A stretch of DNA of 64,000 nucleotides, taken from Cyathus striatus (Eukaryota > Basidiomycota > Agaricomycetes > Agaricales > Nidulariaceae). A program made the position numbers and the translations under genes. Of this stretch, positions 46,592 through 58,233 are shown in pieces. The stretch covers positions 1,860,001-1,924,000 of the forward strand of contig JAOVFP010000010.1 of assembly GCA_025738555.1 (NCBI GenBank), read 5' to 3'. Under the pieces are notes generated by a model. The model was not told the origin of the DNA and ran no database searches. It worked only from the letters and a program-made list of their open reading frames with translations. The stretch's first letter is position 1. Each line of letters opens with the position of its first letter.

Positions 46592-48426
46592 GATGACATC
46601 GCCCCACACATACTTAGGTACTGGAAAATGTGTCTCACTGATAAGAACATACTTCATTACTTGAGGATGAAGCACATGGATAATACTCGTTATGGATTAG
46701 GGTAAGTTGTGTAACTTTGTGTTCACTATTATTCACATTAGATATCAAGCTTACACTTATTAAATGAATAGTTTGACCAGGCTTATTGAAATGCATGAGA
46801 AAATGGGGCTTTTTCGAACTCGGAAGCAAAATCATGATGTTGAGAGCATCCGGCCAGCAATGATTCGCTTATGAACTCAGTATCCAAAAGCTGGTGCTTG
46901 TGAGATGGTGAGTTTGCTATTTCATGAGGAGAACATGGCAGTCTCTAGGTCTGTTTATGTTATTGATGTCAAATTTTTCATTCACTTACTATTATGAATT
47001 TCAGGTGAATTGTTACATCATACTTTGCTCTCTATGAGCCTGAGCTTGTTCAGCAGTGGCATGCACAAAGGCTGCGTCGAAAGAGGTGGTGGGCTGCTGG
47101 TGTGAATGATATAATTGCAGTGGATCAGCACGACAAGTGGAAATACAAATTTGGTCTGGGTTTACATACTGGCATCGACCCATTTGCTGGAAAGATTCAT
47201 TGGTTGAAGGTTTGGCATACTAATAGTAACCCTAAACTTATTCTTGCATATTATCTTGAAACTATTGAGAATCTTGGTGGTAAGCCTTTTAAAATTTTGT
47301 TCAGATTGGCCATTATTAATAAATATATGTAGCAATGCCTCTGGTTACTCAGAGTGACCCTGGCTCCGAAAATTTTGGACTTGCCAATGGACATACATTT
47401 CTTCGTCACCTTCATGATCCTGCACTTCAGAGAACACTTCAACACCGCTGGATGCGATCAAAGAAGAATGTTAAACCTGAGATAACATGGTCACAGCTTC
47501 GTCGAAGGTTCACTCCTGGATTTGAAGATATCCTTGACAGGGGCATTAATGAAGACTTGTATCACCCAGACCATACTATTGAAGCATTCGTAATTTTCTA
47601 TAATATAAAATATATTTATTCTTACAAGTTATCACAATAGCATGGTATTCCGATGGGTATTTATTCCTTGGCTACAGGGCGAGCTTGATGGCTACAAAGA
47701 CCGGGTTAACAATACAGCAAAGCGTGCTGATCGTAACAAAGTGCTTCCTCATGGTATACCTAATGACATTTTTGAAAATCCAAATGAATATGGTGTCTTA
47801 GATTTCAAGGTGAGTTATCATTTTTATAAATGATTTCTTATGCTAACAGTATGCAAGATACCAGTCAATATGGAGGCTATTCAGGAAGCACGTGCATTGT
47901 TTTCACCACCTAATGATCCTGTATTCCAGCTAGTACCAGAAACATTTTCTAATCTGGCTCAGGACATATATTCACAGCATGGTTCACCAGTTATTACTAG
48001 GAACAATGTCTGGGATATCTACTTGTTAATCCTTAATGATATTCAGTCAGGAATTGACATTCCACCTGGCATTCAGGATATCTGGACTGAAATTATTAGG
48101 ACTTCACTATGTGATCATCATGATACCATGGATTTATTACCTGGCCTTTCAGAGTTAGAAGGAGGGATTGAAAATGCTACAGCAGAGGGATTGTATTACA
48201 TGGGTGGTGTGAACAATGGGAGGGGAATAGGTAAATGAAAGTATTCAATATATATACTTCACTTTCTGACAAATTGCTGTGTCCAGATGAATCTCATTCA
48301 GCACAGCTTGATGCTATGATGAATGCAGACCATCCAGTTATTTATGAGGAGCATGAATTTCCAGAAATTGAAGTTAATTTCACTTCAGATGAGGATGACT
48401 CAATCAACGGAGATGGTACTTGGTGA
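46592..48426 (+). pseudogene. DDE integrase-like transposase, family 2
   Basis: About seven exons with short GT...AG introns: 46592-46701, 46772-46948, 47005-47279, 47333-47589, 47641-47809, 47850-48231 and 48285-48426. The N-terminal part (APIDDIAPHILRYWKMCLTD) looks helical and DNA-binding. Catalytic residues: Asp in DIIAVDQHDKWK (about 47120), Asp in TQSDPGSENFG (about 47350), Glu in PWLQGELDGYKDRVN (about 47690). The C-terminus is acidic and ends with TGA at 48424. In-frame TGAs at 46872 and 47006 fall at likely Arg codons, so this copy is probably inactive though the catalytic core is whole. It belongs to a different clade from the 14.2-15.8 kb gene. The flanking 490-bp TIRs are its presumed substrates. 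Confidence 0.75.
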
Positions 48427-48638
48427 AAAATTAATTGATATGCTGGTTATATGTACTTGCAGATACTTCAATTAGAATAGCTCTGTAGATAGGTATTATT
48501 ACCACTTGAAACAATCTACAGTACATCTATTGAAATATGCAATCTCTAAATGAACATAAACAATGATGTATTTATAATATGAATGAAAATCAATGTGCCA
48601 GTGTTGTAAGAAATGCACCTGGCTCAACACTTGAGTAA

Positions 48639-49128
48639 GTCACGTGATAAATTCCCATGCATTTGATCTCGAGTTCAACTCCTGCTGTGCGCATCAAGCT
48701 ATTACACACAAATTCAGTGGACTATTCTTGCAGACATGATCAACCCTATTCCAACAACTCATTAGAACAATAGCAGTAGATATATGCTACTGCACTCTGT
48801 ATGCTTTTTCAGGTTACGAGTCTCATCTCAAAGCTAGATTTATACAACATAGACACTTTTTTAACATCTTATTTCTCAATTGTATCTATTGAACTTAAGT
48901 GAATGTACAAAATAATTGGTAACGACACATGCTATAGTACTCTATTGTAATACCAAGTCTTACATTTGCATCCGAATACAGTAGGACTTGAAGCTTGGAC
49001 TAAGTGGTTAACCGAAATTTTGGCCGAACAAGATGCGCCTAAGAACATATCTAAGCAACTGCCATTTTGCCAAATGTCGGAGTTCAACTGCTTTGATCTA
49101 GTTGAGCGTGGTTGTCCGGCTTTCCATA
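48639..49128 (-). repeat. Right 490-bp TIR
   Basis: Starts GTCACGTGATAAATTCCC and ends GGCTTTCCATA. Reverse complement of 41848-42337. CpG differences include TTGAGCGTGG here versus TTGAGTGTGG on the other arm. Confidence 0.85.
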
Positions 49129-49974
49129 CCGATTAGGAAGGAAACTGATGGGATGCTCAAACAAGTGTGCACTGCAGAATGGGAGCATGTTGGGCTATGT
49201 GCATGATTGACTGACCACCATCTGGGTGCTGACACAGTGGTTGCTTATACATGGCCAGTGAAATGTCTGGAAAATATATCACATTTTATTACTGTACAAT
49301 TTGTAATTAAGTACATAGAAAACTGTATATAGTAGGGGAAGAGGGAAGAAATAAGGCAGGAACTGCCAGGCATTCTTCCCTCCTGCAGATAGGGTGTGTA
49401 CAGATGAGAATCAGACATATTTATGAGACATTTAGACATTGAGAAATATGTACAGAGTTTATTGTTTGAATTGATATCTGAACACTTTGAAATCTGAATA
49501 CCTTGATGCATACCAAAAATAGCCCAAGTTTAACTTGTCTATTTTTACACTTGTTCTAAAATTGGAATAGAATCGATTGCGCCCCTCAAACTAACTGAAC
49601 TTACACCACGGGATTTGAATATTATTATTGTATTTGGAGTTTCTATTCTAAGTACATAAGAATTACTTAAAACTTGTTGCATGACTCAACAACACAACAT
49701 ACATTGTATATCACACCAACATGCAATGCAAAAACAGCACTATGCCAATGTGGATATAGCACTATGTCAATGCAGATACAACTCTATGCCAACTCAAATA
49801 TGGGCTATACCAACATGGATATAACTCAATACCAATGCAAACATGGTGATAATACTACACACCAATACATACATGGTTATGCAGCCACTTGAACAAAACA
49901 TGGTATAAATCACCATGGCAAATGTGATGAAATGACTTATGTTATAATAAAACACACCACACTAACACAGCACC
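49129..49974. other. No gene; decayed short repeats
   Basis: 49640-49900 has irregular units around TATGCCAATGTGGATATAAC. 49140-49260 gives a stop-containing frame I do not recognise. It is foreign to the DIRS gag and lies outside the TIR. Confidence 0.4.
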
Positions 49975-50690
49975 ACACATGACTGGGAATAAACAGATAG
50001 ATAGTATTGCAGCAAGAGTGGCATGGATGTTGCTGGAGACCCCCAGGAAGAGGAAGGAAAGAGGAAGATCATGATCAGCCTCCCCCAAAAGGGCAAGGGT
50101 AGCTTCTGGAAATCAACAATGAAGGAGAAGGAGCCCATCACAATCCCCAAGTAGGGATGGGCACAAGAATGACAGGAAGTTTTTTGAGCAAGGCACAATG
50201 GGCAAATCTGGCAACTCTGTATGTGCCATATGTCTGGGGCACCACAAGCATGACTACAGAAAGTGTGATGAGAAAAAGACATGGGATGGGAGCAACAAGA
50301 CATGGGCAATATGGGGTGAGAACAGAAAAATCACAAAACCCGACAGAGATTGACTGTGCTTTCAATGGCAGTTGCCAGGCAGCTGCCAAAGCACAATGCA
50401 CCCAAGGAAACACCATTGCTCTGGATGTGGAAACACAGACCATGGAGCTCAAGACTGTCCTTGCAGAAAGAAGTTATAAACCACTCACACCATACAACAG
50501 AAAGGAATGGGAGAAAGAATTGGGTGCATATGGGTTGGAAAAGAAATATAAGAAGGTGGTCAAAGGCCTGTGGTGGGGTTTCCATTTGGGTATCCCAGCC
50601 ATCACCAGTACATACACACTGCCAAACCACATCTCCATCAGCTGGCACAAAGATGCATACCAAGTGATTACAGAAAAAGAATTTTGAAGA
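49975..50690 (+). pseudogene. DIRS-like Gag, C-terminal part with two zinc knuckles
   Basis: One frame, with TGAs, contains a basic Arg/Lys-rich segment, then CAICLGHHKHDYRKC (about 50221) and CSGCGNTDHGAQDC (about 50419), both CX2CX4HX4C. A shifted cysteine-containing segment precedes the second knuckle. Nucleic-acid binding is implied. An open frame at 50157-50687 overlaps and then connects into the RT region. Confidence 0.7.
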
Positions 50691-50699
50691 AGCAGATAC

Positions 50700-51830
50700 T
50701 TGGGCCCCCTGTCACAGTGGCAGGTGGAGGAGCTCATTGGCCCATTCCAATCATCCTTATTGTCCCTCATACCAAAAGCAGAAAAAAGTGGAAAATACAG
50801 AGTGATACATAACTTCTCACACCCATACAGATCACACAAAGGAATCAGGTCAATCAATAGCCAGATCATGGTGGAAGACTTCCCATGCACATGGGGAACA
50901 TTCTTGATGATATGCCAATTGGTGGCAGGGCTACCAGAGGGGTCACAGGCATCAATCAGAGATGTGACAGAGGCATACAGAATGATACTGGCACATCCCA
51001 GCCAGTGACCAGGCCTGGTGGTCAGACTTAGGGAAGAGAACAGCTTCACAATCAACACCAGTGATGATTTTGGAATGTCCTCAGCAGGGGGAGCTTTTGG
51101 AGGACTTGCAGACACAGCATTGGAAGAGGTCAGACACAAAGGAATGGGACCCACATCAAAATGGGTGGATGATCACTTCTTTGTGCACATATTGTGAAAA
51201 CACCTGGCAGAATACAACTGTCAGAGAACAATGGAGAAAAGAGATCATGGTGAATGGAGAATGCATACAGGAGTGATGCCATATTTAGTACAAGGGAAAG
51301 ACCAAGCCAGATGGGAGAGCAGAAGAGTATGATGAAGATGTGTCAGCAAGGCTTAGAGATTTGGCACAGGAGAAAAGAAGAGCACCTGAGGAAGATGAGC
51401 CCTTCTGCTACAATAATAGTGACATTGAAGAGCTATCAGACAGGTTGGGGATTGTCTGAGAGAAGTCAAAAACAGTCTTGTTTCAGACAATTGTCCCTTT
51501 TCTGAGATTCAGTTGGGATCTGGAGAACAAAACAGTATCACTGCTTGAAGACAAGCATGAGAAATACCTATGAGCAATTGAAGAGTGGAAAGAAAGAGGA
51601 CAACACAACCTTGAGCAGGTTCAAAAGCTATATGGAAAGTTATTACACACAACCCTGGTCATGCCAAAGGGATGAGTGTACCTCACCAAACTGGAGGCCA
51701 TGTTGGGAACATTCAGTAGTCATCCATTCACTCCACACCATCCACCAAAGCAGACAGAAGACTGCATCCACTGGTGGGAGCAGTGTGGGATGCAAAGTGT
51801 TGTTGAAGGAGAAACTGCTGTTTCAGTGAG
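50700..51830 (+). pseudogene. DIRS-like reverse transcriptase
   Basis: A single frame from 50700 carries RT blocks: SLIPKAEKSGKYRVIHNFSH (about 50763), SIRDVTEAYRMI (first catalytic Asp, about 50955), FGMSSAGGAFGGLADTAL (about 51069) and the WVDDHFFV box (about 51162). In-frame stops are TGA, starting with 51006, again where Arg is plausible. The later part to 51830 continues the RT thumb-like region. Non-functional as read. Confidence 0.8.
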
Positions 51831-52559
51831 TGTGACTGCATCTGTCAGTTGCTAGTGGCTTTGAATCAAGGGTATGGGTTTTGAGGATATATAGATATAG
51901 TCTGATAAGTGTCAGACCATGAGTGTTGATGGAAGAGTGATGTTAAGAGTGAATATGAATGGGAATGACTGAGTATTGTTGATCTAAAGGCACTCTTCTT
52001 GAGCTACTGGACCTTTGTTGAGCAAAATGGAGGATAGAATGGATGTGAACTGATGTATTCAATTGAAGAGGAATAGCTAGCTACAGAGGGGTTTATATAT
52101 GTAAGTATCTAGGTGAGTCATATAAAATTTGAATAGTAAACTAGTATAAAGAAAGACATAGCCTTTGTATAAGTGTATGTGGCAACACATGTTGAGGTTT
52201 GTCACTTTTCTGCCATTGTCAATTGCTGTGTCTGATTCCATGAGTGTCATTCAAGCCAAATCAGGATGTTTGCTTTTGGGTTTGTTTGGTTCTGAGGATG
52301 TTGGTTGGTCTGGCATGTGACTTGTTGGTTTCAGAATGCATTGACTATGGTGGAATATCTTTGTATTCTACTGACTTCATCTTTCTCCATCTTCAATCTG
52401 CCATGTTTTGCATACATGCACAAGGTTCCAGTATGTGTTTTAATTGTGTTGTGATTAAGTTTCAGATGTGGGTTATGTATTATAGGTAATTTCATATGTA
52501 GGCCACTGACAGGCCTTACAGCAGGCTCTTAGACAGCCAATGCTTTCCAGAAATATCTC
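51831..52559. other. Decayed sequence between RT and RNase H
   Basis: Stop-rich. An unrelated-looking open frame at 52244-52489 is not convincing. Presumably diverged element sequence. Confidence 0.4.
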
Positions 52560-53030
52560 AATACCAGTGCTGGTCATTAACATCAGAGTATACTCAGATG
52601 CCAGTTGTGGGTGAGGAATTGGGATTATGATTGGAGAGTGCTGGAGGGCCTGGAGGCTATGAGCAGGATGGAGCACAGAAGGGCATGATATTGGATGGGC
52701 AGAAGCAGTTGGATTCAAGCTCCTGGTACAAGCAATTATCCAAAACAAAGGCAGGCAACGTCACAGGAGACACTACTGGGTCCATGGTGACAATCAAGGA
52801 GTCATGGAAGGGTGGTGGTCTTGAAGAAGCAGGGGATGGAAGATCAACAAAGTATTCAGAAGGATACACAAGATATGCAAGCAAAGTGACACCACAATAC
52901 ATACCCAGTATGTTCCCAGCAGAGAAAACACAGCAGACAACCCATCCAAGGGAATATACCCCCAATCACCCTTCTATTACCAAAGACACCAATCCCAGAC
53001 ATATTATGAGTGTACATGGTCAACTTTGAT
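52560..53030 (+). pseudogene. DIRS-like RNase H domain remnant
   Basis: The frame through 52730-52960 reads VHGDNQGVMEGWW, then FRRIHKICKQSDTTIHT and YVPSREN, ending IYPQSP, the pattern at the end of RNase H in DIRS-like polyproteins. The GDN aspartate is present; a TGA breaks the frame. Confidence 0.65.
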
Positions 53031-53247
53031 GACCCAGAAGCCAGGGATTGGCCTAGATGGACCTCTCTACAGAAACAAAGCAAGAATAAAAAGACAGGAA
53101 AGGGAGAAGAGAAGAGGGATGGACAATGGTGAGATGAGATGTGGGCAGTCAAGCATACAGCACCAGAATGAAAGAGCTCAACAAGGGGCAGCAGAAAGGA
53201 AGGGGGGAAGAATTGGAAGGAGTGAATTGTCAGAGTGCTAGGATCAC

Positions 53248-54380
53248 ATGAAAAGAAGGCAATGCCCAATGCCATACCTAGCTCTTCTAACACTGATATC
53301 ATCCCCTTTTAGACTGCAATGTTTAGTGAAAGAGAGAATGGTGAGGTGGAGGCCAATATGGACAAGGCTCAATATGGAGACTAGCTTGGCAGAGGAAGAC
53401 TTGAAGAGAGTGGCCACACATACAGCATATGCTAGTGGTTTGTTGTCATTTCATGTCTTCTGTGATAAGAGAGAAATTGTGGAAGAAGACAGAGCCCTGG
53501 TGAAGCAAGAAGTGTTGGTGGTCTTCATAGCCCATATGGCCAATGTATATTCTGGGAAAACAATCTGTAATTATGTCCAAGGCATCAAAGCCTGGCATAT
53601 CCTACATGGGGTAAAATATGAGGTTAACCAATCAGAGATTGACAGCCTACTCACCAGGGCAGATAAATTGATGCCAGCCACTTCCAAGAGAAGTAAACAA
53701 GAGCTGTTCACAGTAGGATACATCACAGACTTGAAGAGGGGCTTGAATTTGGATAACCCATTGGATGCAGCAGTGTACACATGCTTAACAACATGCTTTT
53801 ACACAATGGTGATATTGGGGGGATTTACAGTAGATCAGATTTCAGTTGTGTTTGACTCACAATGGCACATAACACCACACCATTTGTCAAAAATGCATGA
53901 CCATGAGGGGAGAGAGGTGATGAACTCAAGAATACCCAGAACCAAGGTAGCACCTGATAGTGAAGACATGTTCTGGACATGACAAAACAGCCCTACAGAT
54001 CCCAAGGTGGCATTAGAGCACTACATGCAGCTGAACAAATCACCACAAGATGGACATTTGTTCATGTACACAGACAAGAGTGGAAGGTACAGAGCACTCA
54101 CCAGAACCACCTTTCTCAAATGGATTGGGGAAGTAGCCAAGGCAACAGGGAAGAAGCCCATGCAAGGTCATGGCATCTGTATAGGCTCCATGCTGGAATA
54201 TTTGCTGAGAGGAATGCTGTTCAAAGCCATGAAGTCAAAAGGGCACTAGTCAAGCAACTCCTTCCAACTGTACTTGCAAAAACACATGCAAGTGGCAGCC
54301 CCATACATCCAAGCAGTGTGAGAGATCCGCTCAGAATTTGTTGGATACCCTGTGGTGACAGATGTATGAGGTGATAGGCA
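53248..54380 (+). pseudogene. Tyrosine recombinase of DIRS-like element
   Basis: Open to a TGA at 53980 (likely CGA), continuing in frame to about 54246 and, after another TGA-like break, to about 54370. An N-terminal core-binding helical region (about 53390-53620; AYASGLLSFHVFCDKREI, NYVQGIKAWHILHG) is followed by the catalytic domain. The C-terminal HxxR box reads HGICIG (54169-54186) with Cys where the catalytic Arg belongs, codon TGT at 54178. A downstream LYLQKH near 54270 offers the nucleophile Tyr. Loss of the Arg should inactivate DNA strand exchange. Confidence 0.78.
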
Positions 54381-54734
54381 GTGGGCAGCATGAGTATAGC
54401 ATCTGAAAATGACAGTGAGTAAAAGCCTTTTCTAATGTGTGGGTGACAAGACTCACTTGACACATCAAGACTAGCAAGCAGGTGTTGATGCTTGTCTTGG
54501 CCCCAGGGACAGAAGTGACCCAAGTTGGGAGATGTGCACTTCATGCACAACCTCACCCATACCCTGCTAGCAACTTAACCCCTCTTCAGTATTTCAACAG
54601 GTAGATAAAACCTAGAATATATTATAGCAATAGATAGCACAATTTAATGGTACTGCTAAATTACTGACAGATAGACTATCCATACCTACTCACCCTCAGA
54701 AACCTCAGGCATGAGTCAAAGATAATTCAATTTA
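54381..54734. other. 3' end of DIRS-like element, no gene
   Basis: Stop-rich; ends where the LTR half resumes. Terminal repeats of the element are not recognisable by eye. Confidence 0.4.
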
Positions 54735-54995
54735 AGCTGAAGCTTGAGCTCTACAACCCAAGTTCTTACTGTTTAAATACAAACTAGTTCATACTAATAA
54801 TAAGTAGATGTGAGTTATAATGCTGCACATTGACTGTGCATTACTGCAGCACAGTAAGAAGAAAGAAAGAAAAGTGAGTCATAATGAGTCAAGATCATGT
54901 GAATAGAAAGTCATGTGTTTGGTATCAAAGGTAATACCAAACATGTCAATGAAAAGCAAATAAAAGATATGTAAATAGAAAGAAAAAACATAACA
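54735..54995 (-). repeat. Gypsy-family LTR, 5' part (split)
   Basis: AATTTAAGCTGAAGCTTGAG through AAAACATAACA is the reverse complement of LTR positions about 1047-1357. It carries TTTAAATA (TATA-like) and the self-primer complement. It continues the fragment at 39533-39648. Confidence 0.85.
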
Positions 54996-55000
54996 GGTTT
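54996..55000. repeat. Split-LTR target duplication, right
   Basis: GGTTT, pairing with 39528-39532 across 15.5 kb. Confidence 0.8.
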
Positions 55001-56679
55001 ATGTACTTTTTGGAACTACCTAGGTAGAAAGATGTGCTATGATTAATGGCTGCACTTGCTGATGGCTCTATCTTTAGGCTTGTGACATGATTGAGCATCC
55101 AGGAAGTGCATCAGCCAATAAGTGCACCTCTAGTCCAAATGTTCTCCTATCCAGACTTTCTTCTCTAAATGTGTACATCCCTCCTAGTGTCACAGTTTAT
55201 TACTCTATTCAGATATATGTTAAGCTGTACAGTACCTTTATAGTACCTAGGAACTCTGCTTTTCTGTAGTATATAAGGCTCACAAACTAACTCATATATA
55301 TCAAGCAATCCTATATTAGTTCTTCTGCTATTAATGCTATTTAATATATCCATGACAATCTATCCATTTTCTGAGTGTAAAATCCCCAGTGTGCTCTAAG
55401 CTTTCCCAGGACCTCAAAGAAGTTTAGTTTATTAGTAATGTTTACAATCATTATAGATTACAAGCAAATATAGTAATGTGTGCACCCCTCCTTTGCCTGG
55501 AATTACCTTGTGTGTTCTGCAGGTATTCCCCCAGACTCACCTTTGCTTAATTGTTAGCAAGAGTAAGTAATGACACTTACATGGTTTCATAGCTATTACT
55601 CCCCAGTAACTGTCATTGCCCCTTATCAAATTTTTCTCATAAACCCATCATTCATTCTGTTATGAAAAGATATAGTTGTATTTTTGAAATTATTACACCT
55701 ATAAATGTTGATTTATTTGAATATTATCTCTTAGGGCATCCAAACTGAGCATTTGTCTACTCAGTTTGTGAATGTCTTCATGTTGGCTTTTGGCCAGATG
55801 AGAAATGGTGTGAAGGCTACCCAGCATCATGAGACACATCACACAAACATCCTTTATGAACTGGTACTGAAGAAGCATTTATTTATGAACATAATTGAGA
55901 GGTAGAACTCAAGCAATTTGTTTTTTTTTTCTCTGACCTTCAAACTACCATTACCACAGGGAATGATTTCTATGCTGATCCATGCAATACCAAAAGGAGA
56001 GACTTCATTCAAAATGGTAACCAATTGAAGTGCAGGGGAAAATGCTTTAAATTGTTACACTTTTTCCATTTTACCCCACCAGACCCTTTCTCTTTCATGT
56101 GACCCATTCTATTTATACTTATGCCACTTACTCATCCACTTCTATTTATATACTTTCTTACTCATCCTTTTCTATTTATAGTTTTTTTAATTACTCATCA
56201 CTGATCCCTGCCCCCCTGGTTTGTCATACTATGGGCATAGACTTTCCTTACTCATACTTTTCCTCTCACACAAACCCCAATGACCACACCTCTGGTTTGT
56301 CATATCAAGTGCATGGACTACTCTATTACTATACAAGGTAGCATTGCTTAAGTGCATGGACCATAGAAGTATTGTATAAATAGCTCATGTATTCTGATCA
56401 AGCTTCTTCAGCTTGATCTTAGTTTAGCTATCTTCCAATATAGTTGGTACCCCTCCTCTCTATCACCACTCTCAGAACATTGCTACTTCTAGAATGTTTC
56501 TCAAATGACTACTGTGAGAATGCTACCAAGTCCATTTGTGCATATAACAAGTACAACAGTTTAGACTTTGACTTTGTCATATGACTTACAAGTGTAGTGA
56601 TGAGTCATGTGATTACAACATCACAAGACCAAGACATCACATTATTAAGATATCATGAGACCAGCTCAGATCATAATAT
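55001..56679. other. No gene seen
   Basis: AT-rich, CpG-poor. Short frames only. About 56100-56190 has repeats around TTACTCATCCWTTTCTATTTAT, and 56215-56340 repeats CTGGTTTGTCATAY. Possibly old LTR sequence. Confidence 0.4.
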
Positions 56680-57900
56680 TAAATAGTCTCATACACTGAG
56701 AAGCTATTGAAGGATAATGTCCATTGGACAACCTTCAACAGTTTGGAAATGTCATTTTGTGACTTGAACAAAAACATGGATCTTCTGCTAGCTTGATTTT
56801 GTTCAAATCTGATGTCAAAAGTGCATACCATCTCCTCCCTATGCACCCACTGTGGCAATGTATGCAAGTCATGACAATGCCAAATGAAGAACTGCACATT
56901 GACAGGAACAATGTGTTTGGAGGATGAGAATTGGCACCACTGTGAATCTTGTTCATGTCTCTTGTTGATTGGATTGGGACTTTCATTAAATATATTCCTG
57001 ATCTTTGCATCTACTCTGATGACATCTTTTGAGTGAACCTAGAATTGAACCTAGAGTGGTATGATCCCTATCAGATGTCTATTCTGTCACATCAAGCTAG
57101 ACTTTGTTGAGATTATCTTATCTCGACAAAAGCGGATCTAGCGGATCTTATCTAATCATGGTACTCCGTAGCACATACTAGAACCTTCTAGTATGTTTAT
57201 TCTTAGGTAGATATAATTATAGTAGCACTATATACAGTACTGCTGTACTCAACAGCATAACAGCTTAACAGCTCCTTTTACAGCAGTAGATATTTATATA
57301 CACCTCTTGTACAGTATATAAACCCCCCAGTTTTACTGGATAATAATAAGAAAGTCTTTACTCTTCTTACAGTTGCTCTAAGCCTCTATCTACACACTCT
57401 ACCTCTCAGGTGAGCCTGTACCCAGATCAGCAACTGCCCTGTGCAGAGTCCTTGCTGTTTCTACAGACTTTTATGTTTATAGGATGAACTAGGTATCCCT
57501 CATGGTAAAGAAAAACAACTCCATGTGATTACAATGCCTAGCAAGAAGAAAGAACTTATAAATTATATTGAGTAGTTCATCTCATCATATTTTATTAAAC
57601 ATTCTCTTCAAGAATATATCAACATCTTGCAAGGTAGATCAGTTAGGCACTTAATATTTACCCAATGCTTCATCCCAGCCTTGGTGCTGTATATCACAAA
57701 ATGGGTGGTATTGATGATACTAACTCTCAAATTTACCTCAATAATGAGGTTTGGTCTGATCTTTCATGGCTACTGGATCACCTCAACATTGAGTGAGAAC
57801 TATTGATTCTTGAAGATATCATGTAGTCTCCCAAGTTGGTAGATGTATCAATCTATATTGACACTTGCCTTGAAGGAATAGGAGCACTTTATGGTCCCCC
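56680..57900 (+). pseudogene. Second RT/RNase H retroelement pseudogene
   Basis: Left of the solo LTR one frame reads LILFKSDVKSAYHLLPMHPL (catalytic Asp), then IGTFIKYIPDLCIYSDDIF (about 56970-57030, SDD instead of VDD). Right of it, 57490-57560 reads DELGIPHGKEKQLHVIT, and 57690-57895 reads KMGGIDDTNSQIYLNNEVWS then SIYIDTCLEGIGALYG. Order and motifs fit an RT followed by RNase H of a non-Gypsy element. Several stops, mostly TGA. Interrupted at 57105 by a solo LTR. Confidence 0.65.
57105..57465 (+). mobile_element. Solo LTR, family B, inside RT pseudogene
   Basis: 361 bp from TGTTGAGATTATC to TTTCTACA, flanked by GACTT at 57100-57104 and 57466-57470. Same family as 21068-21424. It retains CG at places where the other copy has TG or CA (CTCGACAAAAGCGG versus CTTGACATGCAG), so it is the less decayed copy. 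Confidence 0.9.
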
Positions 57901-58039
57901 ACATGTTTACATAGACTCCATGTGGACTCCTTGTAAATTTTCAGGAGCATATATGGAGTGAGATGTTATTGACATTGAAAGGTAGGCACATTTTACATGA
58001 ACTCCACATGAATTTTCTACATTATATCCTCATACACTT

Positions 58040-58137
58040 CTAATATGCCTAGTGTACTTCTACCTACTACAAAAACATTATTTATATATTCTATGCACTA
58101 CATACAAATGGTATAATATACATCAGTTGTATTTAGT
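58040..58137 (+). repeat. Dispersed repeat, copy 2
   Basis: Similar to 22447-22541, sharing GTATAATATACAT and GTTGTATTTAGTAG. No coding. Confidence 0.6.
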
Positions 58138-58233
58138 AGTGTTACATCCATGTCTGGAATCTGTTATTCCACACTATCCCAACATTCCCATAAGTGTCAG
58201 CCAATTTGGATCATAAAAAGCCCAGGTTTTATG

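Larger units (their letters stand above)
41848..49128. mobile_element. 7.3-kb TIR transposon with alpha-kinase and DDE transposase
   Basis: Two ~490-bp inverted repeats (41848-42337 and 48639-49128) enclose two divergently transcribed genes: an alpha-kinase on the minus strand (42624-45511) and a DDE transposase on the plus strand (about 46592-48426). Between them lies about 1.1 kb with a tandem duplication. GATTA occurs close outside both ends (41836-41840 and 49131-49135) but not directly abutting the inverted ends, so a target duplication is unproven. Arm differences include CpG-type changes. Confidence 0.75.
39649..54734 (+). mobile_element. DIRS-like retrotransposon, degenerate and interrupted
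   Basis: Sits exactly between the two halves of a split LTR. Its modules, in order, are gag (39733-40830, resuming at 49975), RT (50700-51830), RNase H (52560-53030) and a tyrosine recombinase (53248-54380), the module set of DIRS-type elements, which integrate without target duplication. Its gag is broken by about 9 kb that includes the TIR element at 41848-49128. The exact ends and terminal repeats are not resolved. Frames are broken mainly by TGA. Confidence 0.7.

Noticed and set aside
41836..49135. GATTA as the confirmed target duplication of the kinase/DDE element
   Set aside because: The two GATTA copies do not abut the inverted repeats equally (7 and 2 bp away), so a chance match cannot be excluded.
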